DNA of 64,000 nt, from contig NZ_JXYP01000038.1 of NCBI RefSeq assembly GCF_000964005.1, forward strand, positions 1-64,000, written 5' to 3'. The translations under genes were made by a program, and so were the position numbers. Positions 45,897 to 55,521 of this stretch are shown piece by piece (the stretch's first letter is position 1; each line of letters starts with the position of its first letter). Under the pieces are notes generated by a model. The model saw only the letters and a list, made by a program, of their open reading frames with translations, had not been told where the DNA came from and made no database searches. This DNA comes from Williamsia herbipolensis (lineage in GTDB: Bacteria; Actinomycetota; Actinomycetes; Mycobacteriales; Mycobacteriaceae).

Positions 45897-46865
45897 TCAT
45901 CGGTCGCCACGCAGCAGGGCGGTGACATCCCCCGACGCCGTGCGATAGCCGAGGCCGTAGTCCACCGCCACGCGGCGGCAACCGTCGGTCTCGACCGACA
46001 GCGTCGCGCCGCCGGATCCGTCCGGCCGATAGAGGGACATCACGGCGACCTCGGTGGCGTCGGTGTCGCACGAGGGTGCACTCGGGGCCGAGATGGACTC
46101 GCGCACGATACGACTGGCGTCGGCTGCGGTCAGGCGTCGCGCCTGCGCCCCGGACATCCGCAGATCGCCCGTCGACGACCGCGACGTCCGGTAGCTACAC
46201 ACCGTCGACGCGGCGACTGCCCGCGTCGGGAACCGCAGTGTGCCTTCGCGAACCGTGTCCGAGTAGAGGTCACCGTTCGTCCGCGCGAACCCCGCCGAGC
46301 GGCCGCGGCAGATCGTCACGGGGACCACCCCGAGATCTCGGACCGGGGTACGTCCGATCTCCCTCAGCGCTTCCCACGCGGCGAGTGGCTCGTCCCGGTA
46401 CCCGCACACGACGCGAGGCCACGCCACGCGGATCGCACCCGCGTCCGACACCAGCCAGGTGGCGACAGGCGCCACGACGTTGACGGCACAGCTCACCGAG
46501 GTGTTGCGATCGGTGCGTTCCGACGGGCGGTCGATGGCACGCACGAACGCATCGACGTCGCCGCCGAGTTCCACCGCATCGATCACGGTGGTGCCGCCGG
46601 GACCATCCGAGGTCCGGCAGCTGACCACCGTCCTCGCCCGGAAACCGTCGGGCACCGACCCCTCACCCAGGTTCTCACCGGTCGCGCCGCCCTCCACGCC
46701 GAACCCCCCGACGATGTCGGGGGTGGTGCAGGACGCCTCGGACGAGATCGGTGCAGCGGGAGGCCGATACGACTCGGTCCCGTCCGAGAACAGTTCGCAT
46801 CCGGCAACGGATGTCACCACCGCGGCCGTCGCCACCGTCATCACCACCGCGCGAACCGTCAGCAC
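45897..46865 (-). CDS. Putative lipoprotein, 322 aa
   Basis: Signal peptide with lipobox SVAGC; lipidated Cys at about residue 24 if translation starts at GTG 46865, which gives a signal peptide of normal length. The mature part has eight or more cysteines (VVSCRTSD, SCAVNVV, VCGYRD, ICRG, VCSYRT, SCDTD), suggesting several disulfides in an envelope protein. No family recognised. It begins 10 bases after the HxlR gene stop, same strand. Confidence 0.72.
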   Translation of the reverse strand: MLTVRAVVMTVATAAVVTSVAGCELFSDGTESYRPPAAPISSEASCTTPDIVGGFGVEGGATGENLGEGSVPDGFRARTVVSCRTSDGPGGTTVIDAVELGGDVDAFVRAIDRPSERTDRNTSVSCAVNVVAPVATWLVSDAGAIRVAWPRVVCGYRDEPLAAWEALREIGRTPVRDLGVVPVTICRGRSAGFARTNGDLYSDTVREGTLRFPTRAVAASTVCSYRTSRSSTGDLRMSGAQARRLTAADASRIVRESISAPSAPSCDTDATEVAVMSLYRPDGSGGATLSVETDGCRRVAVDYGLGYRTASGDVTALLRGDR

Positions 46866-46875
46866 GGCGACGACG

Positions 46876-47304
46876 TCATCGGCGCGACCCGGCATCGGCG
46901 GGCTCGTCGACCGGTTCGGAGTCGCCGGCACTGGGCGGCAACCGCGGCACGATCATCTGTTCGGCATAGTTCTTGCCCCAGTCGTTGAGAGCTTCGACGA
47001 AGGGCGCCAGCGCTTTTCCCTGCTCGGTGAGCGAATAGACCACCTTCGGTGGCACCTCGGGGAACACGGCGCGTTCGACGATCCCGTCGGATTCCAGTTC
47101 CCGCAGCTGCCGGGTGAGGACCCTCGGGGTCACGGGACCCACCGCACGCCCGAGCGCCCCGTATCGCATCGGGGCGTCGAGCAGGTGCTTGACGATGGTC
47201 ATCTTCCAGGCCCCGCCGAGCACCGCCACGCTGACCTCCACCGGGCACACCTCGTACGCGCGCCGCACCGGCTCACGCAGCGTCGGATGGTTCTCGTCTG
47301 TCAT
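46876..47304 (-). CDS. HxlR-family regulator
   Basis: A 142-aa winged-helix protein. CPVEVSVAVLGGAWKMTIVKHLL with the lone N-terminal Cys, RYGALGRAVGPVTPRVLTRQL and DGIVERAVFPEVPPKVVYSLT are the family blocks. HxlR proteins often sense redox or electrophiles through that cysteine. Divergent from a four-helix membrane protein gene (101-base gap). Confidence 0.9.
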   Translation of the reverse strand: MTDENHPTLREPVRRAYEVCPVEVSVAVLGGAWKMTIVKHLLDAPMRYGALGRAVGPVTPRVLTRQLRELESDGIVERAVFPEVPPKVVYSLTEQGKALAPFVEALNDWGKNYAEQMIVPRLPPSAGDSEPVDEPADAGSRR

Positions 47305-47405
47305 GTCGCGGCTCCCGCGGCATTGCCCTCGCGGGGACAGTGCCGTCCATATGGACGCAATTGTGCGTACTACCGCGTCAGAGCCTACTGCTCTAGACAG
47401 AACCC

Positions 47406-47840
47406 ATGACCGCTACGAACAGACACGACCTCCTCGAGCAGTGCGCTCGACGTGGCGATGAACCCCCTGGCGACTTCGGACGCATCACGTCACGCCTCTG
47501 CGGCGCAGCGCTGGGCAGTGCCACGGTGGTGGCGACCATCCTCGCCGCGGTCAGTGCCCACGGGGCCGGCCCGGGCGCGATGGTGGCTCTCATCTGCTCG
47601 GCAGGGATACTCACGATCGCGCACCTCGGCCTGCAGTTCCAGGCCGCGGTCGCCGTCCTCCGCGACGGATCCGTGGCCGTCGGAGTTGTGGTTGCGTGCG
47701 TCGTCACCACATCACTCGTGGCCCTCTACCTCCTGGCCACCGGGACCTCGGGCGGGTTCGAGGCACTGGTCGTCACCGCCGGGTGCGCGGTCCTGCACGG
47801 GCGGTGCCTCGCCCCGTCCGATCACCAGGTGCGCCATTGA
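47406..47840 (+). CDS. Membrane protein, 144 aa
   Basis: Unrecognised protein with four hydrophobic segments (about 30-50, 55-75, 85-105, 110-130) after a hydrophilic start (MTATNRHDLLEQCARRGD). Divergent from the HxlR gene, which may regulate it. The DNA at its stop contains TTGACA, which could serve as a -35 element for the diiron gene. Confidence 0.7.
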   Translation: MTATNRHDLLEQCARRGDEPPGDFGRITSRLCGAALGSATVVATILAAVSAHGAGPGAMVALICSAGILTIAHLGLQFQAAVAVLRDGSVAVGVVVACVVTTSLVALYLLATGTSGGFEALVVTAGCAVLHGRCLAPSDHQVRH

Positions 47841-47951
47841 CAACTGTGACAATCTCTGGTGACACTATCGAGGAACACTCGCTCGCGGCCACCCCACGTT
47901 CGACGGCCGCACTGCTTCGCGCTCCGCGCGTTTGAAAACAGGAGACCTCTG

Positions 47952-48887
47952 ATGACTGCACCGACGACCACGTTCGACTTCGACGCGATGCTGGCCAAGA
48001 TCAAGGACAAGCAGTGGTCGCTGGCCGACATCGACTGGGAAGCGCCCGGCGCCGAGTTGATCGACCCCGAACTGCACGCACGACTCAAGCCGTTCATGTC
48101 GGACCTCATGTGGATCGAGAACGTCGGTGCTCGCGGGTTCGCCGCGATGGCGAAGAAGGCCCCGACCGACACGCTGCGCGAGATCTACACGTACTTCCAC
48201 GCCGAGGAACAGAAGCACGCCAACGCCGAACTCGCGCTCATGCGTCGGTGGGGGATGCTCGACGGTGACGAGATGCCGGAGCCCAACGTCAACGTCAAGC
48301 TGATCATCGACTGGCTCGACAAGCATGCCGACGGGCTGAGCCTGAGCGTGTTGGGCACCGTCATACCGATGCTCGAGGTCGCCCTCGACGGCGCGCTGGT
48401 CAAATTCATCATGGACGAGATCCATGACCCCATCTGCCAGGAGGCGTTCAAGCACATCAACGCCGACGAATCGCGCCATCTCGCCGTCGATTTCGCGGTC
48501 ATCGAACTGCTCGGCAACTCGACCATGCGCAAACTGCTCGTCGACACCGTGGGCGCGTGGATGAACCCGTCACTCATCATTGGGACCCTGCGTTACATCC
48601 CGCTGCTGAACAAGATGCGCGACAACATCGTCACCATGGGTGTCGACGAGGAACGGCTCTACAGCGCGATGAAGCGTTTCAAGAAGGTCGGGCAGCGTAA
48701 TCCCGCGGCACTGCGGGTTCCCATGTACCGCTTCATCCAGTGGCACGGCGACATGGTGATCGACCGCAGCCACCCCTACCACCTTCTCGCCGACCGCCTG
48801 GTGAAGATCACCAAGCACTATCCGACGCGCACGCTCAACTCGAGCCCCACCTGGTCGAAGGAACTCACCTACGAGCCGACCGCCTGA
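47952..48887 (+). CDS. AurF-like diiron oxygenase
   Basis: A 311-aa ferritin-like protein. Ligand pattern fits AurF-type non-heme diiron oxygenases: Glu56, Glu86-x2-His89 (AEEQKH), Glu142, His168, Glu173-x2-His176 (ADESRH), with spacings close to those of AurF. AurF oxidises an aryl amine; relatives act on other substrates. AGGAGA lies upstream of the ATG. The reductase gene follows after two bases, so the pair is translationally coupled. Confidence 0.82.
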   Translation: MTAPTTTFDFDAMLAKIKDKQWSLADIDWEAPGAELIDPELHARLKPFMSDLMWIENVGARGFAAMAKKAPTDTLREIYTYFHAEEQKHANAELALMRRWGMLDGDEMPEPNVNVKLIIDWLDKHADGLSLSVLGTVIPMLEVALDGALVKFIMDEIHDPICQEAFKHINADESRHLAVDFAVIELLGNSTMRKLLVDTVGAWMNPSLIIGTLRYIPLLNKMRDNIVTMGVDEERLYSAMKRFKKVGQRNPAALRVPMYRFIQWHGDMVIDRSHPYHLLADRLVKITKHYPTRTLNSSPTWSKELTYEPTA

Positions 48888-48889
48888 CG

Positions 48890-49963
48890 GTGGGTTCTCC
48901 CGACGACGCGCCCTCGTACACGTCCGGGCGGCTGCAGCTCCGGGTCCGTGAGGTGATCCGTGAGACCGCCGATGCCGCGTCGGTGGTGTTCGAGTCGCCA
49001 CACGACGGATTCACCTATCGCCCAGGTCAGTTCATCACCGTCGGTGCGCAACTCCCGGAGGGGCTGGCACCGCGGTGCTACTCCCTGTCGACCGCACCCG
49101 ATCATGATCCCCACCCGGCCATCACCGTGAAACGGGTCGCCGGCGGGCAGGTGTCGAACTGGTTGATCGACAACGTCGCCCCGGGCATGAGTGTCGACAT
49201 CATCTCTCCGACCGGAGGATTCACCCCGCGCGAGTGGACCCACGACTTCGTGGTCGTCGCCGCGGGCAGTGGCATCACACCGGCGATGTCGATCATCAAG
49301 ACCGCGCTGATGACACACGACAACGCCATCACGTTGATCTACGCCAACCGCGATCAGGAGTCGGTGATCTTCGCCGACACCATCGCGACCCTGCAGGAGA
49401 CCTACCCCGACAGACTCGTGGTGCAGCACTGGCTGGAGTCCGAACGCGGGCTGCCGACCGCAGCGGGTATCGGGTCGTTGATCGCCGGGATCGACGACGG
49501 AGCGGCGGCGTACCTGTGCGGCCCGACGCCGTTCATGGACGTCGCGCACGAGGCGCTCGAGGCCGCCGGCCTGCCCGTGGCACGCATCCATCGCGAACTG
49601 TTCTATTCGTTGACCACGAACCCGTTCTCGGCCGCTGCGACGACCACGCCCGCGGCGCCGGTGTCGCCGGGACAGCCCGCGGAGACCGGAACGCGGGTCA
49701 CCGTCGAGATCGAGGGCGAGACCCACGAGGTGGCGTGGCCGCGCGACGCGATCCTTCTCGACGTCCTGCTGGACAACGGGATCGAGGCGCCGTACGTGTG
49801 CCGCGAGGGGAACTGCGGTGGGTGCGAGTTCATCCTCACCGAGGGCGAGGTGGAGATGAGGGTCAACGACACCCTCGACGACTTCGATCTACGCCGTGGT
49901 GCCCGTCTGGCGTGCCAGTCGACACCGGTCACCGACATCGTCGGAATCTCCTACGACAGCTAG
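48890..49963 (+). CDS. FAD/NAD ferredoxin reductase with C-terminal 2Fe-2S domain (KshB/PaaE-like)
   Basis: A 357-aa oxygenase reductase. FAD-binding RCYSLSTAP near residue 63, NAD-binding domain with VVAAGSGITPAMSI near 122 and YLCGPTPFM near 205, and a plant-type [2Fe-2S] domain with CREGNCGGC near 305 plus a fourth Cys (LACQS). GTG 48890 lies two bases after the diiron gene stop. It should pass electrons from NAD(P)H to the diiron oxygenase. Confidence 0.92.
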   Translation: MGSPDDAPSYTSGRLQLRVREVIRETADAASVVFESPHDGFTYRPGQFITVGAQLPEGLAPRCYSLSTAPDHDPHPAITVKRVAGGQVSNWLIDNVAPGMSVDIISPTGGFTPREWTHDFVVVAAGSGITPAMSIIKTALMTHDNAITLIYANRDQESVIFADTIATLQETYPDRLVVQHWLESERGLPTAAGIGSLIAGIDDGAAAYLCGPTPFMDVAHEALEAAGLPVARIHRELFYSLTTNPFSAAATTTPAAPVSPGQPAETGTRVTVEIEGETHEVAWPRDAILLDVLLDNGIEAPYVCREGNCGGCEFILTEGEVEMRVNDTLDDFDLRRGARLACQSTPVTDIVGISYDS

Positions 49964-49970
49964 CGCGGGG

Positions 49971-51113
49971 TCAACGCTCGGAGTCGTGCACCGCGGTCAC
50001 TGCATCGCCACCACTGCGCTTGGTCGAGTACAGAACCGCGTCCGCGCGGGCCAGCATCGCTCCGACCTCGCGGTCGGGTGGTGGCCAGCTCATGGGCTGC
50101 GTCGTGTGGATGCCGATGCTCATCGTGACCGGCGCCGACCGTGACCGATCGGCCATCGACTCCCGGACCCGGTGCGCCAGCGTCGATGCGGACTCCGAAT
50201 CGACGTGCAGGACCGCGACGAACTCGTCACCACCGATCCGGGCGATCGCATCGGCATGACCGTCGCAGACCGATGTGAGGGCCGTCGCGACGGCCACGAG
50301 CAGTGCGTCACCGTGGCCGTGACCGTTCGCGTCGTTGATCGTCTTGAACTTGTCGATGTCGGCCATGAGAACGCTCACGGGACCCCCGGCCGGGACCCGC
50401 GTGGTCGAGTGCGACAGCGCCTCCTCGAATCCGCGCCGGTTCAGCAGACCGGTCAGCGGATCGGTGAACGAGTTGCGGGCGTCGTTGCGCAGGAAGGTCA
50501 GCGCGATCTGACCGGCGATCAGTCCGGCGTTGCAGGCCGCCAGTTGCGCCACCACGATGACGACACCGGTCACGACGTCGAGGTCGGTGACGACCAGTGC
50601 GTAGGCGCCGGTCCCGACGATCACCGCCGTCACCCACACGCAGTGCGCGACGAGAACGGCAGGGCTGTGGATGAAGATGACATAGATGCCCAGGAGCACG
50701 TACAGCGACAGCAGCGCGAGTGCCGCCGTCGACGACGGCGCCGCCCCGGCGAGGGCGAGAACGGACAGCTCGGTGACGGCCAGGAATGCCAGCGACACCC
50801 TCTCGGAGGGCCACGGACGGTCCGACCACCACCACCACGCGCAGAAGCTGAACGCCAGCACCGCGATCCCGGCACAGACGGTGACGGCTGGTCCCGGACG
50901 ACCAGAGGCGATGAGAGCGATCCCCATCGCGGCGAGCATCGCGTACCCGGAGGCGACCAGGATCCGGTCCACGCGCAACCACGCACGCGACTCCGCGAAC
51001 GCGTAGACCCACTCGTACTCGAACGGCTGCTCCCACCACCACCGCAGGAGTTCGATCGTGGTCTTGTCGCGGATGCGCGCCGCGCCGGGACCCCGAGGAT
51101 GCGGAGGCGGCAC
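49971..51113 (-). CDS. Membrane diguanylate cyclase
   Basis: A 380-aa protein: a short cytoplasmic start, about six membrane segments (50-200), then a GGDEF domain (about 215-370). The signature is RIGGDEF, so it is predicted active; DPLTGLLNRRGF and ADIDKFKTIND are intact. The inhibitory RxxD site is not present (GHAD in its place). Opposes the EAL protein at 43994. Confidence 0.9.
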   Translation of the reverse strand: MPPPHPRGPGAARIRDKTTIELLRWWWEQPFEYEWVYAFAESRAWLRVDRILVASGYAMLAAMGIALIASGRPGPAVTVCAGIAVLAFSFCAWWWWSDRPWPSERVSLAFLAVTELSVLALAGAAPSSTAALALLSLYVLLGIYVIFIHSPAVLVAHCVWVTAVIVGTGAYALVVTDLDVVTGVVIVVAQLAACNAGLIAGQIALTFLRNDARNSFTDPLTGLLNRRGFEEALSHSTTRVPAGGPVSVLMADIDKFKTINDANGHGHGDALLVAVATALTSVCDGHADAIARIGGDEFVAVLHVDSESASTLAHRVRESMADRSRSAPVTMSIGIHTTQPMSWPPPDREVGAMLARADAVLYSTKRSGGDAVTAVHDSER

Positions 51114-51234
51114 CGGCAGTTACCGCCTCTCGTCGCTCGGGCTTCGCGCCGTCATCGAACGCGCTCGCCGATTCTAGGTGACGCCCCGCCCGGGGCTCGC
51201 GAATCGCTCAGGTCGCGCGCTGCACCGCACGGTG

Positions 51235-51708
51235 TCACACAGCGGATTCGGCGCGTGCCTTCAGCTGTTCGAGGCCGCGGGCGAAGTCGCCGCCGATGAG
51301 CTTGTCCATGGGCACGACCTTCGTCATCAGCTTCGCGATACCGGAGCGGTCGCCGGTCATCGTCCACTCGACACCGGTGGTGCCGTTGATCTGCTCGGCG
51401 ATCGTGAACACGACCGTGCTGGTCGACTTGAACGGCTTCAGGAACTCGAGCGCGATGGTGATGCGACGGCGGGGTTCGACGTCGGTGATGGCCATGCTCC
51501 CGGCGCCGGCCTTCCGGTTGCCCTTCCAGGCATAGGTCGCGCCGACGCCGGAATCGGGTCCCGAGTAGGACCGTTCGACGTTCGGATCGGTCTGCTCCCA
51601 CGGTGACCACGCGGTCCAGTGGTGGAAATCGGCAATGAGCGCGTAGACCACATCGGCGGGAGCGGCGACGTCGATCGACCGGGTGACGGTGTACGCGCTG
51701 GGTGCCAT
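51235..51708 (-). CDS. SRPBCC-family protein
   Basis: A 157-aa polyketide-cyclase/START-like protein, intact from the first strand (VTRSIDVAAPADVVYALIAD) to the C-terminal helix (DFARGLEQLKARAES). Conserved WSPWEQTDPN is typical of the group. Binds an unknown hydrophobic ligand. Separate from its neighbours by about 120 bases. Confidence 0.82.
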   Translation of the reverse strand: MAPSAYTVTRSIDVAAPADVVYALIADFHHWTAWSPWEQTDPNVERSYSGPDSGVGATYAWKGNRKAGAGSMAITDVEPRRRITIALEFLKPFKSTSTVVFTIAEQINGTTGVEWTMTGDRSGIAKLMTKVVPMDKLIGGDFARGLEQLKARAESAV

Positions 51709-51751
51709 GGCCAGTACCGTAGCGGCCCCGCCACGATTCCGTCAGAGATCC

Positions 51752-52550
51752 TCAGCGCAGACATGGTTTCTCGACGGCGTGCTCGGGTGGCGCGGTGACG
51801 GCGGTGTCCTCAGACGGCGGTGTCGCGTCGGCGGGCGCACTGCGTGCCTGCACCACGCAGGCCGCTGCGCCAAGAGCCAGACCACCGATCGTGAGCGGGG
51901 AGAGGCTCTCCCCCAACGCGATCCAGGCCATGACCGAGGCGGCGGCGGGGATCACCGCGAACACGATCGACGCCGACCGCGCGCCCGCGGACTTGATGCA
52001 CGCGGAGTAGAGCGTGGTGGCACCCACCGAACTGAACACGATCATGGTGGCCAACAGGATCAGCGCCCTCGGCAGGTCGGTCGTGTGTTCGGGCGAGATG
52101 ACGGCGAACACCGCGGCGACGGGCGTCGACGCCGTGAGGCCCAGGGCGCTCACCATCCACACGTCCATGTCGGCACAGAACCGTCCTGGTAGATCCCACC
52201 GGCCGACAGACCGACCATGGCCACGATCACCGCGACGATCCCGAGCCCGATCCCGTGGTCGGCGACGATCTTCGGGGCGCAGGCCAGTACGACCGCCGCC
52301 GCCGCGAGACCGAGTGCGAGCGCGCCGCGCCGCGACTCGCGTTGTCCGAGAAAGACGATCATCAGCCCGGCCGTCACCACCGGGTTCAGGGCGATCACGA
52401 GGGCCGCGAGCCCCGACGGGACACCGTGATCGAGTGCCCAGTACAGCCCGATGAACTGGACGCCCTGGGTCATGAGGCCCGCCACCATGGCGTGTCCCAT
52501 CTGGCGTCGCGTCGGTCGCGTCGGTCGCCGGATCGCGACGATGACCCACA
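51752..52550 (-). pseudogene. EamA/DMT-family transporter, truncated and frameshifted
   Basis: The second and third quarters of a drug/metabolite transporter are recognisable (QGVQFIGLYWALDHGVPSG; LAALVIALNPVVTAGLM). The frame shifts after AGGIYQ near 52183, where one C is missing; the rest (FCADMDVWMVSAL ... LSPLTIGGLALGA) continues to 51752. The first ~50-60 residues, including the first membrane helices and the start codon, are absent: the coding sequence runs directly into the truncated LysR gene on the other strand. Not functional. Confidence 0.8.
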
Positions 52551-53320
52551 GCAGCGCCGCCGACGCGTTGCACCTGTCGCCGGCTGCGGTGACCGGACAT
52601 ATCCGGAAGCTCGAGCGCGAACTCGGATGTCGCCTGGTCATCCCCGACGGGCGCGGGATCGCACTCACCAGCGACGGCGACGAACTCGCGGTCCGAGCCC
52701 GCGACATCATCGCCCACCACGACGACGCCGTGCGGACGCTGACCCCGCACGACGACAACGGGATCCTGGTCGCCGCCACCGAACACGCCGCCGAGTTCCT
52801 CGTCCCCACCGTGATGGCGCTCGTCCACGCCCGGCATCCGGAGCGGCCGGTGCGGCTGCGCCTCACGCGCAGCGCCCACGTCCGCGACCTCGTCGACGAC
52901 GATCGCGCCGACGTCGCCCTGATGTTGACCCGCCCCGCGAGAGGAAGCGTTCGCGTGGCGCCGGTCCCGCTGCAGTGGTTCGCCCACGACGCCCGCCCCA
53001 GCGAGGACCTCGTGCTGTTCGCCAACCCCTGCGCGGTGCGCCACGAGGCGCTGGCCTCCCTGGGACGGCGTCCGCACCGGGTGGCGGCCGAATGTGTCGA
53101 CCTCACATCGGTTGTCGGCGCGGCGCGCGCCGGTGTCGGGATGACCCCCCTGCCGCGCATCGGGCCGGCACACGACGGGCTGCGGGTCGTCCGCGGACTC
53201 CCGCCGATCCCCGACATCAGCCTCTTCGTCGCCGCCAGTGCCCGCGTCGACACGTCCATCCGTCAGGAGATCGTGGGCCTCCTGCGTCATGTCCTGTCCG
53301 GACGAGTCGACGCGGCCTGA
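52551..53320 (+). pseudogene. LysR-family regulator lacking its N-terminus
   Basis: The HTH begins abruptly at AADALHLSPAAVTGHIRKLE, missing about 18-20 residues and the start codon, and continues through a complete effector domain (NGILVAATEHAAEFLVPTV; ARAGVGMTPLPRIG) to the stop at 53320. Sequence before it belongs to the opposite-strand EamA gene. The two formed a normal divergent regulator-transporter pair before a deletion removed the promoter region and both 5' ends. Overlaps the MFS gene end by 34 bases. Confidence 0.78.
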
Positions 53321-54792
53321 GCGGGCTGGTCCTCGACCGCGCGCGAGTCGGTGAGCGTGAGCGCTCCGATCGCCGCGACGAGCCCGACGACGACGGCGAG
53401 GATGCCGTAGGTGATGCGCTCGCCGTGGAAGAACGAGGCGACCAGGTCGCTGCTCCACGTGCCCGCGGGGAGTCGCGTCGTCACCAGGACGGCGATGAGG
53501 GTGCCCACCACGGCGGTACCGACGCTGGTGCCCACCTCCTGCGCGGTGTCGTTGAGGGCGGTGCCGATGGACGTGCGGTTGGCCGGCATGGCGTCGACCA
53601 GGGCGACCGCGCAGATCGTCATGACCGTCCGCAGGCCGATGGTCATGAGGACCATGCAGGCCGCGATCGCGACGTAACCGTGGTCGACGCCCCACGCCAG
53701 CCCGGCGAGTGACCCGCCGAGACACGCGGCGCCGATGAGGCACGCCATCCTGTGCCCGAAACGCGTTGCGAGCCACTCCGACAGCGGTGTCGCTGCGACC
53801 ATGGTGATGATGATCGGCAGGTTCGCCAGGCCGGCGCGGACCGGGCTCCACCCATAGGCGTACTGGAAGTGCAGGATCAGGCCGAACATGACCGCGGCCA
53901 TCGCGATCGCGGTACCGATCTGCGCGATCGCGGCGCCTCGGACGGTGCCGTTCGCGAACAGTCCGAGGTCGAGCATCGGTGCGGCGGTGCGACGTTCGTG
54001 GACGATGAACGCCGCGCCCGCGGCGACGGCACCGGCGATGGCGGCGAGGGTGGGCAGCGACGACCAGCCGTGCTGGACCCCGCTGGTCAACGACCAGCAG
54101 GCCAACCCGATGGTGGCGATGCTCAGGACCGCGCCCGGGAGGTCGAGCCGGTCATGGGTGAGACCGTCACGACGATCGGGGGCCACCCCGCGCCACACGC
54201 CGATGCCCGCGATCAGCGCGATGGGGGCGTTGACGAGGAGCAGCCATTCCCACCGGACGTGCGCGAGCGCGGTGCCACCCAGCACCGGTCCGAGAACGAA
54301 GCCGGCCATGCCGACGACGATCATCACGGTCATGGCGCGCATGCGCAGCGCCTTGTCGTCGAACAACCGGAACACCAGCGAGTTGGTGATCGGTGCCATC
54401 GCGGCGGCCGCGACGCCGAGCGCGGCACGCAAGGCCACGAGTTCGCCCGTGCTGGTGACCGCGACCACCAGCAGGCTCAGGGTGCCGAAGGCCGCGAGGC
54501 CGATCATCAGGACCCGGCGTCGGCCGAACCGGTCGGCGATCGATCCGGCGGTCAGCAGTAGCCCGCCAAAGGTCAACGAGTAGGCGCCGGTGATCCATTG
54601 CAGGGCGGTGGTGCTGCTGCCCAGGTCGCGTCCGATCGTCGGCAGCGCGATCGACAACAGCGTGTTGTCGACCATCTCGACGAAGAACGCGAGGCACAGC
54701 GCGGCGAGGGGGATCCAGGCCGCGGCGAGCGAGGTGTAGGTGCGCGCCGACGAGACCGGCGGTGCGGCGGTCGGGGCAGGGGAAGTGGTCAT
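53287..54792 (-). CDS. MFS drug exporter, DHA2 (14-helix) family
   Basis: A 501-aa transporter with about 14 membrane segments. Motif A is GSIADRFGRRRVL near residue 85, motif C region is GMAGFVLGPVLGG near 160, and the first helix has the DNTLLSIALPTI segment of the DHA2 family. Proton-driven efflux of an unknown compound. No adjacent intact regulator; the Lrp gene upstream is on the same strand, 112 bases away. Confidence 0.92.
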   Translation of the reverse strand: MTTSPAPTAAPPVSSARTYTSLAAAWIPLAALCLAFFVEMVDNTLLSIALPTIGRDLGSSTTALQWITGAYSLTFGGLLLTAGSIADRFGRRRVLMIGLAAFGTLSLLVVAVTSTGELVALRAALGVAAAAMAPITNSLVFRLFDDKALRMRAMTVMIVVGMAGFVLGPVLGGTALAHVRWEWLLLVNAPIALIAGIGVWRGVAPDRRDGLTHDRLDLPGAVLSIATIGLACWSLTSGVQHGWSSLPTLAAIAGAVAAGAAFIVHERRTAAPMLDLGLFANGTVRGAAIAQIGTAIAMAAVMFGLILHFQYAYGWSPVRAGLANLPIIITMVAATPLSEWLATRFGHRMACLIGAACLGGSLAGLAWGVDHGYVAIAACMVLMTIGLRTVMTICAVALVDAMPANRTSIGTALNDTAQEVGTSVGTAVVGTLIAVLVTTRLPAGTWSSDLVASFFHGERITYGILAVVVGLVAAIGALTLTDSRAVEDQPAQAASTRPDRT

Positions 54793-54904
54793 GCGGGTCT
54801 CCTGACGTGCGAGGTCGGTGTCGAGACCAGACGTTATGAACCGCCGCTGTCGTGGGACTGTCGCGCTCTGTCGCGTCCCTGTCGCACTCCTCCCGGGGCC
54901 GCCA

Positions 54905-55399
54905 CTATGTCGTGTCGCCGGCCAACTCCTCCAGCAGGGGCGAGACGCGGAAGTCGACCATCTCCCGCATCACCAGTCCTGTCGTGGTGCGCTCCACCCC
55001 GTCGATCGCGAGGATCTCCCCCGCGATCCGGTACAGGTCCTCGACGTGGCGTGCGACGACCTGGATGAGCAGGTCCGCCACCCCGCTGAGCCCGTGTACC
55101 TCGACGACCTCCGGGATCTGCGCGAGCGCGACACCGACGGCGTCGAGTTCGCGCTGGCGGAGGTTGGTCATGATGAACGCCCGTACCGGGTACCCGAGTG
55201 CTGCCGGGTCGACACGCCGCTCGAACGGTCGCAGCGCATGCCCCTTCTCCAACCTCGCCAGTCGTGACTGCACGGTGTTGCGGGACAGGCGCGCGCGCTC
55301 GGCGAGCGCGAGAGTGGTCGCGCGCGGCTCGGCGTTGAGCGCCATCAACAATCGCGCGTCGGTGGAGTCGACACTGCGCGGATGGGTCATTGTGCTCAC
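54905..55399 (-). CDS. Lrp/AsnC-family regulator (copy 2)
   Basis: A 164-aa paralogue of 20914-21420: HTH LAERARLSRNTVQSRLARL and ligand domain PEVVEVHGLSGVADLLIQV. The DNA-recognition segment is identical between the copies (RLSRNTVQSRLAR), consistent with binding the same operator. Divergent from the intact E1 gene at 55522. Confidence 0.92.
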   Translation of the reverse strand: MSTMTHPRSVDSTDARLLMALNAEPRATTLALAERARLSRNTVQSRLARLEKGHALRPFERRVDPAALGYPVRAFIMTNLRQRELDAVGVALAQIPEVVEVHGLSGVADLLIQVVARHVEDLYRIAGEILAIDGVERTTTGLVMREMVDFRVSPLLEELAGDTT

Positions 55400-55426
55400 C
55401 TCTGTCGGGGCGATGGGACGTCGATA

Positions 55427-55441
55427 TGTGCATTATGCGCA
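55427..55441. promoter_or_regulatory. Lrp-type operator TGTGCA-N3-TGCGCA (copy 2)
   Basis: Palindrome 28 bases from the Lrp start; the reverse complement form is at 21447-21461. A second box, TTGCGCAA, lies at 55458-55465, and CACCGTTTGG at 55481-55490 is shared with the first module. Confidence 0.68.
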
Positions 55442-55521
55442 GTCCACACAGGGGTGGTTGCGCAATCGGCCAAGCGAGAGCACCGTTTGGAGTACAGATC
55501 GCCAGTGCCGAGGAGAACGCC

